64,000 nucleotides of DNA, taken from NCBI RefSeq assembly GCF_017571465.1, contig NZ_JAGETV010000003.1, forward strand, positions 1-64,000. The letters are read 5' to 3'. This document shows, one piece after another, positions 45,257 to 55,494 of this stretch. This stretch comes from Thiomicrorhabdus marina (lineage in GTDB: Bacteria; Pseudomonadota; Gammaproteobacteria; Thiomicrospirales; Thiomicrospiraceae). Within the stretch, counting starts at the first letter, position 1. Every line of letters starts with the position of its first letter. A program made the translations under genes and the position numbers. The notes beneath the pieces were generated by a model. The model saw only the letters and a list, made by a program, of their open reading frames with translations, had not been told where the DNA came from and ran no database searches.

Positions 45257-47290
45257 ATGCACGGATTAAACGACAGACAATTACAAGCGGTTCTTCATGT
45301 TGATACCCCAACTTTGGTATTGGCCGGCGCCGGCTCGGGCAAAACCCGTGTAATCACCGAAAAAATCGCCTATCTGATTCGCAAACATAATTATCAGCCT
45401 CACCATATCTATGCCGTGACTTTCACCAATAAGTCGGCCAAAGAGATGAAGGAGCGTGTTACCAAACTTTTGCAGGACGACAACAGCAAGGGGTTGAATG
45501 TATCGACCTTCCATAACCTGGGGCTAAATATCATTCGTCGTGAATATGCCGCGCTCGGTTATAAATCCAATTTCAGTATTATGGATGCCACCGATGCTGG
45601 GCAAATTCTCAAAGAGCTATTGCATAAACAGGATATTGACCCGGAAATGGTTGAAGGTGCGCAATGGGATATTTCCAACTGGAAAAACGCGCATATCTCG
45701 CCGGAACAAGCACTGGAAATGGCTGAAGATGAAAAACAACAAGCGCGCGCTATTCTTTATCAAGCTTATGAAAAACAGTTAAAGGCCTATAACGCGGTCG
45801 ACTTCGATGACCTAATTGGCCTGCCGGTCAAGCTGTTTAAAGAGCAACCTCGCATTTTAGATAAATGGCAAAACCGCGTGCGTTATCTGCTGGTGGATGA
45901 ATATCAGGATACCAATGCCGCACAGTATGAACTGGTTAAGCAATTGGTCGGTATCCAAGCGCGTTTTACTGTGGTTGGCGACGACGATCAATCCATTTAT
46001 GCTTGGCGTGGCGCGCAACCGGAAAACTTGGCAATGCTGAAAGAGGATTTTCCGGCGCTGGAGCTGATTAAGCTGGAACAAAACTACCGCTCCAGTAACC
46101 GTATTTTGCAATCGGCCAACACCTTGATTGCCAATAACCCGCACGTTTTTGAAAAAAGCTTGTGGTCAGACATGGGGATGGGTGACCATCTGCGTGTAAT
46201 TTCCTGCGCCAACGAGAACCAAGAAGCCGAACGCGTGGTATCGGAAATCGTGTTGCATAAATTCAAAAACCGCAGCAAAAACCGCGATTACGCGATTCTG
46301 TACCGCGGCAACCACCAAGCACGTTTGATTGAACGCGCCTTGCGTGAGAACAACCTACCATATGTCATTTCCGGCGGTAAATCGTTCTTCGACCATGCCG
46401 AAATCAAAGACGTGATGTCTTATCTGAAATTGATTGTAAATCCAGATGACGATGCCGCTTTCCTTCGTGTGGTCAATACGCCACGCCGCGAGATTGGTGC
46501 TTCAACATTAGAAAAACTGGCAACCTACGCCACCAAACGCGGCATTAGTCTATTTGATGCCACTCAAGAGTTCGGTATCACTCAAATATTGAATGACAAC
46601 CCTTTACGCCGTGTTCAGCTATTCGGCGAACAACTTCTTAAGTGGGCCAAAGAAGCGGAAGATGCACAAGGCGAAGAAGTTATCAGCTTTGTGCGCTCAC
46701 TGATTGAAGAGATTGAATACGACAACTGGCTGCATGAAACCGCAACCACGCCGAAAGGCGCCGAACGCCGCATTAATAATGTCCGTGACTTGGTGCTGTG
46801 GATTGAGCGAATTATTAACAAAGCCTTAGAAGAAGACGGTGAAGAAAAACGCCTGTCCAGCATTGTCGCGCATATGACTTTAATGGATATGATGGAACGC
46901 AATGAATCTGAACAAGAGCACGACATGGTCAGCCTAATGACCTTGCATGCCTCCAAAGGTCTGGAATTCCCGCATGTTTTTCTAATTGGAATGGAAGAAG
47001 AATTCTTACCTCATAAGCAAAACTTAGAGTCACCCGGACTTGAAGAGGAGCGCCGTCTGGCCTATGTAGGCATCACTCGCGCCAAACGCACCTTAACCAT
47101 GACTTATGCCAGTAAACGCCGTAAATATGGTGAAGACATGGCTTGCGAACCGAGCCGCTTCTTGTATGAGTTACCTGAAGAACTGCTGCACTGGGAAGGT
47201 AAACCGGGCGTGGTAATCACCCAAGAAGAGAAGCTAAAACACGGTAATGACAATCTTGCCAGCATTAAATCGATGCTCGCCGGCGGCTAA
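45257..47290 (+). CDS. rep: ATP-dependent DNA helicase Rep
   Basis: A 677-residue superfamily 1A helicase, matching the length of E. coli Rep (673), which unwinds 3'-5' and helps forks past bound proteins. The motifs are LAGAGSGKTRVI (Walker A), VTFTNKSAKEMKERV, VDEYQDTNAAQYEL (DExx), VVGDDDQSIYAWRGA, LEQNYRS, and LMTLHASKGLEFPHVF with LAYVGITRAK. I placed the start at ATG 45257 (MHGLNDRQ), the usual Rep N-terminus; the frame is open 51 bases further. It is followed 24 bases later by the alcohol dehydrogenase gene. Confidence 0.94.
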   Translation: MHGLNDRQLQAVLHVDTPTLVLAGAGSGKTRVITEKIAYLIRKHNYQPHHIYAVTFTNKSAKEMKERVTKLLQDDNSKGLNVSTFHNLGLNIIRREYAALGYKSNFSIMDATDAGQILKELLHKQDIDPEMVEGAQWDISNWKNAHISPEQALEMAEDEKQQARAILYQAYEKQLKAYNAVDFDDLIGLPVKLFKEQPRILDKWQNRVRYLLVDEYQDTNAAQYELVKQLVGIQARFTVVGDDDQSIYAWRGAQPENLAMLKEDFPALELIKLEQNYRSSNRILQSANTLIANNPHVFEKSLWSDMGMGDHLRVISCANENQEAERVVSEIVLHKFKNRSKNRDYAILYRGNHQARLIERALRENNLPYVISGGKSFFDHAEIKDVMSYLKLIVNPDDDAAFLRVVNTPRREIGASTLEKLATYATKRGISLFDATQEFGITQILNDNPLRRVQLFGEQLLKWAKEAEDAQGEEVISFVRSLIEEIEYDNWLHETATTPKGAERRINNVRDLVLWIERIINKALEEDGEEKRLSSIVAHMTLMDMMERNESEQEHDMVSLMTLHASKGLEFPHVFLIGMEEEFLPHKQNLESPGLEEERRLAYVGITRAKRTLTMTYASKRRKYGEDMACEPSRFLYELPEELLHWEGKPGVVITQEEKLKHGNDNLASIKSMLAGG

Positions 47291-47313
47291 AACCAAGTGA
47301 AGAGAACTAAACA

Positions 47314-48501
47314 ATGATAAACCCTTTTGAATATGCTCCGATGCCACATCTCCATTTTGGTTGGGGCTGCCGCACTGAATTACTGGCACAATGTCAAAGA
47401 CAGTATCGCAAAATCGTTGTCATCAGCAGTCGTTTTCTCGCTCAACCTGAGCAGTTCGCTGCACAGTTTATCGCTGCACTTGAATCGAGTTGTCAGGTTC
47501 AATCTTTCACTGTCAGCGGTGAACCATCTCCAGATTTAGTCGACGAAATCGTGCAGCAGTGCGACGCCGATAACCAAGCAGTGATCGCCATTGGTGGCGG
47601 CAGCGTTTTGGATGCCGCCAAAGCCGTCGCCGGTTTGATTCCGTCGCAAACTTCAGTCATGGATTACTTAGAAGGCGTTGGCGCAGGCAAGCCATTCAAT
47701 GTCGAAACCTGTCCGTTTATCGCAGTGCCTACTACGGCCGGAACCGGTAGCGAAACTACCAAAAACGCCGTCTTATCGCGTATCGGGCATTTCAAAAAAT
47801 CTTTCCGCGATAATAAATTGCTTGCCAAAGAAGCATGGCTTGATCCTGAACTGCTGCAAAGCTGCCCGCAAGAAGTGTTATACGCCACAGGCTTGGATGC
47901 CTTCACCCAACTTCTAGAAAGCTATACCACTTTAAAAGCCAATCCAATCAGCGACGCACTGGCATGGCAAGGCATGCAAAAGTTTATCGGCGCTTTCGAC
48001 ATGATTGCCAATGACAACGCTGAAGAACAACAAACCGGTTACGGTAACTTGATGCTGGCGGCGATGCTATCAGGAACGACTTTAGCCAATGCAGGACTCG
48101 GTGCCGTACACGGATTAGCCGGGCCAATCGGAGCATTTTTTGAAGCGCCGCACGGTATTGTCTGCGCCAAGCTTCTAACACCAATCACTCAAGCCAATAT
48201 TGCAGCGTTACAAGCACATAAAGATAGCAATTTCAGTTCATCTTTCCTGAGTAAGTACGCGCAGGTCGGGTGCTTGGTTAGCCGTCAAAATGACTTAGAT
48301 GAAAACAAAGCGCTAGATGAATTAATTAGTTATCTGCAAGATTTAAGTTGCCAATATGCGCCACAAGGCTTAGCAAAATATGGATTGCAAGAAAATAATA
48401 TCGATCCGGTTTTAGCTAATTGCCGAAGCGGCAGCATGCTCGGCAACCCTTTGACCCTAACCGATAAGGCACTTCGTTACGCCATTATCAGTAGTTTATA
48501 A
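47314..48501 (+). CDS. Iron-containing alcohol dehydrogenase family protein
   Basis: A 395-residue group III metal-dependent alcohol dehydrogenase. It shows the N-terminal nucleotide part IAIGGGSVLDAAKAVA near residue 92, PTTAGTGSETTKNAV near 140, and the metal-ligand region GLDAFTQLLESY near 195 with GAVHGLAGPIGAFFEAPHG near 265 (two histidines). The substrate is unknown; it could be an alcohol, aldehyde or sugar derivative. It lies 24 bases after rep on the same strand, but the pairing has no obvious functional logic. Confidence 0.88.
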   Translation: MINPFEYAPMPHLHFGWGCRTELLAQCQRQYRKIVVISSRFLAQPEQFAAQFIAALESSCQVQSFTVSGEPSPDLVDEIVQQCDADNQAVIAIGGGSVLDAAKAVAGLIPSQTSVMDYLEGVGAGKPFNVETCPFIAVPTTAGTGSETTKNAVLSRIGHFKKSFRDNKLLAKEAWLDPELLQSCPQEVLYATGLDAFTQLLESYTTLKANPISDALAWQGMQKFIGAFDMIANDNAEEQQTGYGNLMLAAMLSGTTLANAGLGAVHGLAGPIGAFFEAPHGIVCAKLLTPITQANIAALQAHKDSNFSSSFLSKYAQVGCLVSRQNDLDENKALDELISYLQDLSCQYAPQGLAKYGLQENNIDPVLANCRSGSMLGNPLTLTDKALRYAIISSL

Positions 48502-48564
48502 ATAACACTTATAGATCAAAGAATTAAATTTAAGTAAAAAAGTAACACATCCACTTTGCAAGCT

Positions 48565-48594
48565 TTGCCTTTTGCTTAGTTTTGAGTGTATGAT
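48565..48594 (+). promoter_or_regulatory. Possible sigma-70 promoter for the OmpA-like gene
   Basis: TTGCCT at 48565-48570 and TATGAT at 48589-48594 are spaced by 18 bases. They leave a leader of about 120 bases before the ATG at 48723. Confidence 0.35.
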
Positions 48595-48722
48595 GGGTAA
48601 AATTTTCTGTGAAACTGCATCAGAAAGAAGAGTTTTTTCGGTTAGCGATCACGATCAGTTAACTTAATGCAGACGCAATGAAATATAAATTATAAAGCTA
48701 AACAATTGAGAGAAGACGACTC

Positions 48723-49448
48723 ATGAAAGTTCAGAACAATGCATTTAAACTTGGATTGCTTGCCGTAGGAATTGCTGTTGCATCGGGTGTTCACGCTGAA
48801 AGTAACGCGATGAAAAGCCTTAATTCAAACGACGTTGAAGCTCAAATTAAATTGTACGATGACTTAGATCAAGACGGTGTTGCCGATAGCCGAGACCAAT
48901 GCCCTAACACTGCCCGAGGCGCATCAGTTAATCAAAATGGCTGTACTCCAGTTATCCAGCCTGAGGCGAACACAGTCGTTGAAGAAGTTACAATCTATGA
49001 GCCAGCAGTCGTTGAAGAAAAAATCAATGCACCACTTCCTGAGCCGATCTTCACGATGAATAGTGCTTTCTTCGATTTAGATAAAGCAACGCTTCGCCCT
49101 ACTGCTATCAATACGCTACGTGCGAACCTAGCAGCGCTAAATAATATGAAGCCAAATGACAACTTACTAATCATGGGTCACACCTGTGATTTAGGTCCTG
49201 ATGCATACAACATGCGTTTGTCATGGCGTCGAGCGAACTCAGTGAAAAACTTTATCGCAACTGAAATGCCAAATTTAGCTAGTCGCATCTATATTGTTGG
49301 TCGCGGCGAGAATGAACCTATGGTTGCTAACACTAGTGAAAGCAACCGCCAGCAAAACCGTCGAGTAGAGCTCCGCGTTCTTCCAGGCAATCAAATTCTG
49401 CCTAGCGATTCAGTTCAAACGATTCCGCCTTCGATGATGAAAAAATAA
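48723..49448 (+). CDS. OmpA-family outer-membrane protein with a thrombospondin-3 repeat
   Basis: A 241-residue exported protein with a signal peptide (about 1-25, ending VHA-ES). It has one calcium-binding-type repeat (DLDQDGVADSRDQCPNT) and a linker. A C-terminal OmpA domain binds peptidoglycan (about 105-225), with FFDLDKATLRPTAINTL, the GHTCD and NMRLSWRRANSV motifs, and GRGENEP near 194. A similar OmpA-type gene accompanies Lap/Agg type I secretion systems in other gammaproteobacteria, which fits the genes downstream. It has its own terminator. Confidence 0.88.
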   Translation: MKVQNNAFKLGLLAVGIAVASGVHAESNAMKSLNSNDVEAQIKLYDDLDQDGVADSRDQCPNTARGASVNQNGCTPVIQPEANTVVEEVTIYEPAVVEEKINAPLPEPIFTMNSAFFDLDKATLRPTAINTLRANLAALNNMKPNDNLLIMGHTCDLGPDAYNMRLSWRRANSVKNFIATEMPNLASRIYIVGRGENEPMVANTSESNRQQNRRVELRVLPGNQILPSDSVQTIPPSMMKK

Positions 49449-49474
49449 AACAATTTTGTTTCGACAGGTTAAAA

Positions 49475-49513
49475 AAAACGCCAGCTGAGTGAAACCACTC
49501 TCTGGCGTTTTTT
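49475..49513 (+). terminator. Terminator after the OmpA-like gene
   Basis: AAAACGCCAG/CTGGCGTTTT stem (49475-49484 with 49502-49511), with an inner AGTG/CACT pair, followed by T residues. The rest of the 317-base gap to the next gene is AT-rich with no gene. A weak promoter-like pair (TTTACA at 49655 and TATACT at 49676) is the only other feature. Confidence 0.88.
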
Positions 49514-49765
49514 ATATCTGAAGAGAATTACTTTTCACTAATAGACATAAACATTAAGGGTTAATACTTATAACAGTCAACATACGGTAAATAATATTTA
49601 CTGGTTCGGTGAAAAAAATATCACAAAATTCCCGTTATCAAAGCCGTTAAGCATTTTACAAAAAACTTTATTTGCTATACTTTGGAACAAAATAATAAAT
49701 TCAATCTTGATGGTTTATTACATAGATAAACACATTACGACGACATTGAAACAAAGAACTTACCC

Positions 49766-51958
49766 ATGACAGAAAAATCAGAGGTGCAGGCTATTACTTC
49801 AGCTGCAAAAACGCCAAACAGCAAAACCAGTCATATTGAGCTTGAAAGCCCATTACTCGACTGTCTGGTCATCTATACCAAGCTGAACCGCAAGCCTTAT
49901 ACCAAAGACGCTCTTATTTCCGGCTTACCAATAAAAGACGAGAAAATTACTCCAGAAATCTTCCAACGTGCCGCCGAAAGAGCCAATCTAAACGCCTCTT
50001 TTAAACAGCGTAAACTGGATGATATTTCTAATTTGGTTCTGCCGTGCATCCTGATTTTGAAAGACCGTCAAGCTTGCATTCTCGACTCAATTGACAAGAG
50101 TTCAGGTACGGTCAAAATTATTTCTCCGGAAACCGACGGCAATGGCCAGACTGAAGTCAGTTTGGAAAAATTGGCGAATGATTTCACCGGTTATGTCGTC
50201 TACTTAACGCAAAAGCACAACCTTGAGAAAAAACAGGAAAACCTGCTTGGGTTTGAAGAAGGCCACTGGTTCTGGAGCACCCTTTGGCAATCGAAATCCA
50301 TCTACCGCGATGTTTTAATCGCCTCTTTCCTAGTCAACCTGTTTATTATCGCCACACCACTATTCGTGATGAACGTCTATGACCGTATTGTGCCGAACAA
50401 TGCTGTGGAGTCGCTTTGGGTTTTAGCAATCGGCATCACTGTCATCTACGTCTTCGACTTAGTGCTCAAATACCTACGTTCCTATTTCTTAGAAGTTGCC
50501 GGGAAAAAAAGCGACGTTTTAATGTCTTCCAAATTATTTGAGCAGACCCTTGGCTTAACCATGCCGAACCGTGTCGGCTCTATCGGAGCCTTCGCTAACA
50601 TTCTGCGCGAATTCGACAGTATTCGTAACTTCTTCACCTCAGCCAGTGTCACTGCCATTATCGACTTACCATTTGTGCTGATTTTCTTATCGGTAATTTA
50701 TTTTATTTCTGGTTGGATTGTGGTTGTTCCTCTCGCTATTATCCTGATCATTTTGCTGTACAGCCTGTTGATGATGAAACCGATTCAACGCAGTATCGAA
50801 GCAACCTATGAAGCTAATAACGAAAAAAATGCGATTCTGATTGAAACCCTGACCGCGATGGACACCATCAAGTCAATGGGCGTAGAAGCACGCTCGCAAT
50901 GGCAATGGGAACAAGCCGTCGGTGAAATTGCTAAAGTCAGCTTAAGATCAAAAATGCTACAAGCATCAATCGGGCGTACCACTGAATTTCTATCGCAAAT
51001 CAGTACCGTTGTTGTTATTATCGCCGGCGTTTATATGATTACTGACGGAGATCTAACAATGGGCGGGCTGATTGCAGCGGTCATGTTAGGGCAACGTGCC
51101 GTTAGCCCAATGGGACAATTCGCCAACTTAGCCACTTCTTATCTACAAACTCGTACCGCTTTAAATTCATTGGATAATCTAATGGAGAAAGAGGTTGAGC
51201 GCCCAGTCAACAAGCGCTTTATTCAACACCCTCGTTTTGAAGGGAAAATCGAATTCGTTAATGTTTCTTTCTGCTATCCAAACGAAAGTAAACCGGCATT
51301 GAACAATGTTAGCTTTACCATTAACCCTGGTGAAAGAATCGGGATTATTGGCCGAATCGGTTCCGGTAAATCAACCATTCAAAAACTGATTCTTGGTTTC
51401 TACAAGCCAGACGAAGGTAGCATTCTGATTGACGGTATCGACATCACTCAGCTAGACCCAGCCGAACTACGTCGCAATATCAACTATGTACAGCAAGACG
51501 TCACCCTTTTCAGTGGTGATGTGCGCGAAAACATCGCTTATCGTGCACCGTTCATCGATGACGCTAAGATTCTGCAAGCAGCACGCATTGCCGGCGTGGA
51601 CGATTTTGTCAAACTGCATCCCGCAGGTTACAGCATGCGCATTACCGAAGGCGGTAAATCACTTTCCGGTGGTCAACGCCAAAGTATCGGTGTAGCTCGC
51701 GCACTACTGATTGATGCACCTGTTTATATGTTTGACGAACCGACCAATGCAATGGATGCTAAATCCGAACAGATTTTGATTGAACGTTTAAGTGAAAGCC
51801 TTTCTGAGAACACCCTATTAGTGGTCACCCACAAAATGAGTATTCTGCAATTAACTGACCGTTTAATGGTTATGGAAAACGGTAAGCTTCTCGCCGACGG
51901 ACCGAAGAAAAACGTCTTGGAAGCACTGAAAGCAGGCAAAATTCAGAAGGGTCAGTAA
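49766..51958 (+). CDS. Type I secretion ABC transporter (LapB-like)
   Basis: A 730-residue inner-membrane ATPase of the LapB/HlyB group. The N-terminal region (about 25-155) resembles an inactive C39-type peptidase domain with no catalytic Cys in a QxxxxxCG context. Six membrane helices lie at about 185-460, and the ATPase domain follows: Walker A IGRIGSGKST, signature SLSGGQRQS, Walker B VYMFDEPT. Such transporters export large adhesins or RTX proteins. The adaptor gene begins two bases after its stop codon, so both are co-expressed. The secreted substrate is not in the window. Confidence 0.93.
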   Translation: MTEKSEVQAITSAAKTPNSKTSHIELESPLLDCLVIYTKLNRKPYTKDALISGLPIKDEKITPEIFQRAAERANLNASFKQRKLDDISNLVLPCILILKDRQACILDSIDKSSGTVKIISPETDGNGQTEVSLEKLANDFTGYVVYLTQKHNLEKKQENLLGFEEGHWFWSTLWQSKSIYRDVLIASFLVNLFIIATPLFVMNVYDRIVPNNAVESLWVLAIGITVIYVFDLVLKYLRSYFLEVAGKKSDVLMSSKLFEQTLGLTMPNRVGSIGAFANILREFDSIRNFFTSASVTAIIDLPFVLIFLSVIYFISGWIVVVPLAIILIILLYSLLMMKPIQRSIEATYEANNEKNAILIETLTAMDTIKSMGVEARSQWQWEQAVGEIAKVSLRSKMLQASIGRTTEFLSQISTVVVIIAGVYMITDGDLTMGGLIAAVMLGQRAVSPMGQFANLATSYLQTRTALNSLDNLMEKEVERPVNKRFIQHPRFEGKIEFVNVSFCYPNESKPALNNVSFTINPGERIGIIGRIGSGKSTIQKLILGFYKPDEGSILIDGIDITQLDPAELRRNINYVQQDVTLFSGDVRENIAYRAPFIDDAKILQAARIAGVDDFVKLHPAGYSMRITEGGKSLSGGQRQSIGVARALLIDAPVYMFDEPTNAMDAKSEQILIERLSESLSENTLLVVTHKMSILQLTDRLMVMENGKLLADGPKKNVLEALKAGKIQKGQ

Positions 51959-51960
51959 CA

Positions 51961-53346
51961 ATGAAATTAGCAAATATTAAAAAAGCCGCTGAAGAACAGC
52001 TAAATACTGAACTAACAGAAAAAGAAAAGATTCAGGCTCAAGACATTGAGTTCATGTCTAGCCTAAGTCAGGCCAGCTTGGAAAAACCGACTTTCCGTTC
52101 TCAGTTAGTCGTTTGGATTATGCTATTAGTGGTCATCTGGTTAATTGCCTGGGCAAACTACGCCGAGCTCGACAAAATTGTTCGCGGCGATGGCAAAGTC
52201 GTTCCATCCACGCAAATTCAAGTCATTCAAAACCTCGAAGGCGGTATTGTTGAAGAACTTTTCGTCAAAGCTGGTGACAGCGTACAAAAAGGACAAACGC
52301 TGTTAAAACTCGATAATACCCAATTTGCCAGCTCTTTCGGAGAGAGTCAGATGCGCGAGTCGCAGTTAATTGCTCGTGCTCAACGCCTTGCTGCAGAAGC
52401 GACTGGCAAGGACTTAAATCCGCCACAAAAATTCGACAATCCAAAAGTTCAAGCGCTATTTGACCGTGAATATGAGCTTTATACTGCGCGCAAAAAGCAA
52501 CATAAGAGTAACGATACAATTATCGTAGAGCAAATCGAACAGAAAAAATTCGAATTACGTGGCACACTGGCACAAAAAACTCAGTTGGAACGTTCTTTAA
52601 AACTAATCACTCAGGAAGTTGACTTAATGCGTCCTTTAGTTCGCCAAGGCGTCGCTTCAGAAGTTGATTTACTTCGTTTACAGCGTGATCAAAACGAAGT
52701 ATTGTCGAAGCTAAAGGATGTGCAAAGCACGATTCCGCAGATACGCTCAGTGATTACCGAATATCGAGCGAAGCGTGTCGAAGCAAAAGAAGACTTCATG
52801 AATCAATCTCAACAAGAATTGAACGAAGTACTTTCTGAAAAAGCGCAATTAGAAGAATCTAAGGTGGCCTTGGAAGATCGTGTCCAGCGTACGGATGTTA
52901 AGTCACCAGTACACGGCACAATCAAACAAGTATTCGTCAATACAATTGGCGGAGTTGTGCAACCAGGAAGTGATATTGTCGAAATCGTCCCAGACGATGA
53001 TACTCTAGTCCTAGAAACCAAAATCAAACCAGCGGATATCGGCTTCCTATATCCAGGGCTTAAAGCGAAAGTAAAGTTCACTGCCTATGACTTTGCCATC
53101 TATGGCGGTTTGGATGCTGAAGTTGTCAGCCTTTCTGCCGATACAATCACCGACGAAGAAGGAAATAGCTTCTACCTAGCCAAGATTGAAACCGTGCAAA
53201 ACCATCTTGGCACGGAAAAAGATCCACTGTATCTATTACCAGGTATGACTGCTGACGTAGATATTATTGTCGGCAAACATACAGTGTTAGATTACATTTT
53301 AAAACCAATTATCAAGGCAAAAGACTTAGCCCTGAGAGAGTCATAA
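51961..53346 (+). CDS. Type I secretion membrane fusion protein (LapC/HlyD-like)
   Basis: A 461-residue periplasmic adaptor with a cytoplasmic N-terminal stretch and a single helix (about 48-65). Lipoyl halves (GGIVEELFVKAGDSVQKGQTLLKLD and VKSPVHGTIKQVFV) enclose a long coiled coil (about 130-310). A C-terminal barrel domain (IKPADIGFLYPGLKAKVKF) follows. It links the LapB-like ATPase to a TolC-type outer-membrane channel, the product of the gene at 54146. It is two bases after the ATPase gene. Confidence 0.93.
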   Translation: MKLANIKKAAEEQLNTELTEKEKIQAQDIEFMSSLSQASLEKPTFRSQLVVWIMLLVVIWLIAWANYAELDKIVRGDGKVVPSTQIQVIQNLEGGIVEELFVKAGDSVQKGQTLLKLDNTQFASSFGESQMRESQLIARAQRLAAEATGKDLNPPQKFDNPKVQALFDREYELYTARKKQHKSNDTIIVEQIEQKKFELRGTLAQKTQLERSLKLITQEVDLMRPLVRQGVASEVDLLRLQRDQNEVLSKLKDVQSTIPQIRSVITEYRAKRVEAKEDFMNQSQQELNEVLSEKAQLEESKVALEDRVQRTDVKSPVHGTIKQVFVNTIGGVVQPGSDIVEIVPDDDTLVLETKIKPADIGFLYPGLKAKVKFTAYDFAIYGGLDAEVVSLSADTITDEEGNSFYLAKIETVQNHLGTEKDPLYLLPGMTADVDIIVGKHTVLDYILKPIIKAKDLALRES

Positions 53347-53498
53347 ACCTTTACGCAAATAAATATACGTAAAATAGACATATTAATAATATTAATTAGT
53401 GATTTTAATCAATTAAAGCTAATATCCTGTGACTCTGTAGGTTTTTCTACGCATTGATATGGCAACATTTTACATTTAAAATATTGGTACGGTTGTAG

Positions 53499-54104
53499 AT
53501 GAAACCTCTTTTACTGTTTATACAAGACGAGAATGCCTGCAAAAACTGGCTGTCAGTCTGTACAAATGATTGTTCCCTCATCGAAAATTTGCAGCAGTTA
53601 GCCGATATAAAAGATGAGCAATGCAAACACTATTTATTGTTTATTCAAATAAATGATAGTGTTACAGTAAACAGTATTATTAGCCTTGCACAAAAAGGCT
53701 TTGGCGTTGTTGCATTAAGCAATACTCCAAATGATGCAGAAGGGATAAAACTGTTTCAGAATGGCATTCGCGGCTATGCAAATACTTTTGCTGCTAAACC
53801 AAGGATTGAGCAGATTATCTCAACCGTAAAAGCAGATAGCGTCTGGTTGGGACCTTCTATTATGCAGGCGATGTTTACATCACTTATGCGAAATCAGCTA
53901 CCTAACGATGGCTGGAAAGAGTTACTGACTGATCGAGAGATCGAAACTACAGATTTGGTTCTTGAGACAAAAAGCAATCGTCAAATTGCGGAAGCTTTAG
54001 GAATTACCGAAAGAACAGTCAAGGCGCACTTGCGTAATGTTTTTGAAAAACTAGAGGTTACCGACCGACTCTCTCTGGTTTTAAAAATTAAAAATTGGTC
54101 ATAA
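53499..54104 (+). CDS. LuxR-type response regulator with degenerate receiver
   Basis: A 201-residue regulator with a C-terminal LuxR helix-turn-helix (about 140-201: LTDREIETTDLVLETKSNRQIAEALGITERTVKAHLRNVFEKL). The N-terminal 125 residues have a receiver-like order, but the acidic pocket and phosphorylated aspartate are not obvious (KHYLLFIQIND in place of the usual Asp loop), so phosphorylation may not occur. It lies between the adaptor and TolC-like genes, so it is probably a local regulator of this adhesin-export operon. Similar regulators accompany Agg/Lap operons in Shewanella-like bacteria. Confidence 0.82.
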   Translation: MKPLLLFIQDENACKNWLSVCTNDCSLIENLQQLADIKDEQCKHYLLFIQINDSVTVNSIISLAQKGFGVVALSNTPNDAEGIKLFQNGIRGYANTFAAKPRIEQIISTVKADSVWLGPSIMQAMFTSLMRNQLPNDGWKELLTDREIETTDLVLETKSNRQIAEALGITERTVKAHLRNVFEKLEVTDRLSLVLKIKNWS

Positions 54105-54145
54105 CCTAACAACTTACATCTATAGAATTTGGACTGACAGAGACG

Positions 54146-55471
54146 ATGACTATGAATAAACGCTTACCAAAACTTATTATTGCATTGAGCAGTGCAATAG
54201 CAATCAATGGTTTCTCGACATCTGCACAAGCAATTGAGTTAATCCCAACTGTTGAAGACGCTATTATGCATAGCCCGGAATTCCGTCAACAAGTTAAAGA
54301 AAAGCAAGGCGTACAAGCTGACCTTCGCGGAGCAGAAGGCGGTTGGTTACCTTCTGTTGATCTTGCAGCAGGCATTGGCAAAGAAACCGTCAATACTGAT
54401 GCAGGTGAGGTTTGGGATGAAACTCGTCGCGAAGCCTCTATTCGTGTGACTCAAAACCTTTTTGAAGGTTTTGGAACGCAAAACGAAATCAAGCGTCAAG
54501 AAGCTCGCCTACAGTCATCAAAACATACAACTGAAGCAGCCGCTAACAAAGTTGCATTAGACATGGTTTCTGCGTACATGAACCTGCTGAAAGAACAGCA
54601 GCTTCTAAACCTAGCAGAAGAAAACCGTCTAACTCACGAGCGTATTCTTGACCAAATCATCCAACGTAGCCAAGCAGGTGTTGGTAACCAGGTAGAAGTT
54701 GACCAGGCGAAAGCTCGTTTAGCACTTGCTAACGCTAATGTTACTGCTTCGAAAAACAACTACCAAGATGTGTTGACTCGTTTCCATCGTGTTCTAGGTC
54801 GTTTCCCAGACAGTGATTTGGTTAAACCAAACATGGACATCAGCATTCCAGGGACTTTGGAAGAAGCAGTTAACACTGCGCTAATGCAACACCCTACCCT
54901 TCGATCTGCTAATGCAGACATTGCAGAAGCGCGAGCGCAGTATAAAGCAGCAAACAAACTGATGTACCCACGAGTAGACATCGAAGTATCGCAAACATAC
55001 GACGACAACGTAAATCTAACTCCTGGTAAATATGAAGATTTCCAGGCAATGCTTCGTCTTCGCTACAACCTATTCAACGGCGGTAAAGACCAAGCAATCG
55101 TTGATCGTGCGGCAGCGGACATCTACCAATCAGCAGAAGTTCGTAACAATACACGCCGTGAAGCAATTGAAAACCTACGTTACGCCTGGGAAGCAACTAA
55201 CTTCCTTGGCGAACAGTTGATTTTCCAACAGCAGCAAATTGATTCAACTCTGGAAACTTTGAAAGGTTATCGTCAACAGTTCAGTCTAGGTCGTCGTTCA
55301 TTACTTGACCTACTAAACACTGAAGACGAGTATGTACGTGCGAAAATTGCATTCATCACTAGTGAAAGTGATTACATGATTGCTAAATATCGCGTTTTAA
55401 ACGGTATGGGCACACTGGTTAACTCACTAGGCATTACCGTTGATTACGACAACACTGTTGCTCAAAACTAA
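54146..55471 (+). CDS. TolC-family outer-membrane channel (LapE/AggA-like)
   Basis: A 441-residue exported protein with a signal peptide (about 1-31, ending AQA-IE). TolC-type repeats follow: long alpha-helices with LRGAEGGWLPSVDLAAG and YKAANKLMYPRVDIEVSQ, and two OEP domains (about 55-240 and 245-430). Lying downstream of the LapB/LapC-like genes, it completes the type I secretion channel across the outer membrane. ATG at 54146 follows CAGAG; an in-frame ATG six bases on is possible. A terminator follows. Confidence 0.9.
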   Translation: MTMNKRLPKLIIALSSAIAINGFSTSAQAIELIPTVEDAIMHSPEFRQQVKEKQGVQADLRGAEGGWLPSVDLAAGIGKETVNTDAGEVWDETRREASIRVTQNLFEGFGTQNEIKRQEARLQSSKHTTEAAANKVALDMVSAYMNLLKEQQLLNLAEENRLTHERILDQIIQRSQAGVGNQVEVDQAKARLALANANVTASKNNYQDVLTRFHRVLGRFPDSDLVKPNMDISIPGTLEEAVNTALMQHPTLRSANADIAEARAQYKAANKLMYPRVDIEVSQTYDDNVNLTPGKYEDFQAMLRLRYNLFNGGKDQAIVDRAAADIYQSAEVRNNTRREAIENLRYAWEATNFLGEQLIFQQQQIDSTLETLKGYRQQFSLGRRSLLDLLNTEDEYVRAKIAFITSESDYMIAKYRVLNGMGTLVNSLGITVDYDNTVAQN

Positions 55472-55494
55472 TATTTTTTAGTTATCAATGTTAA

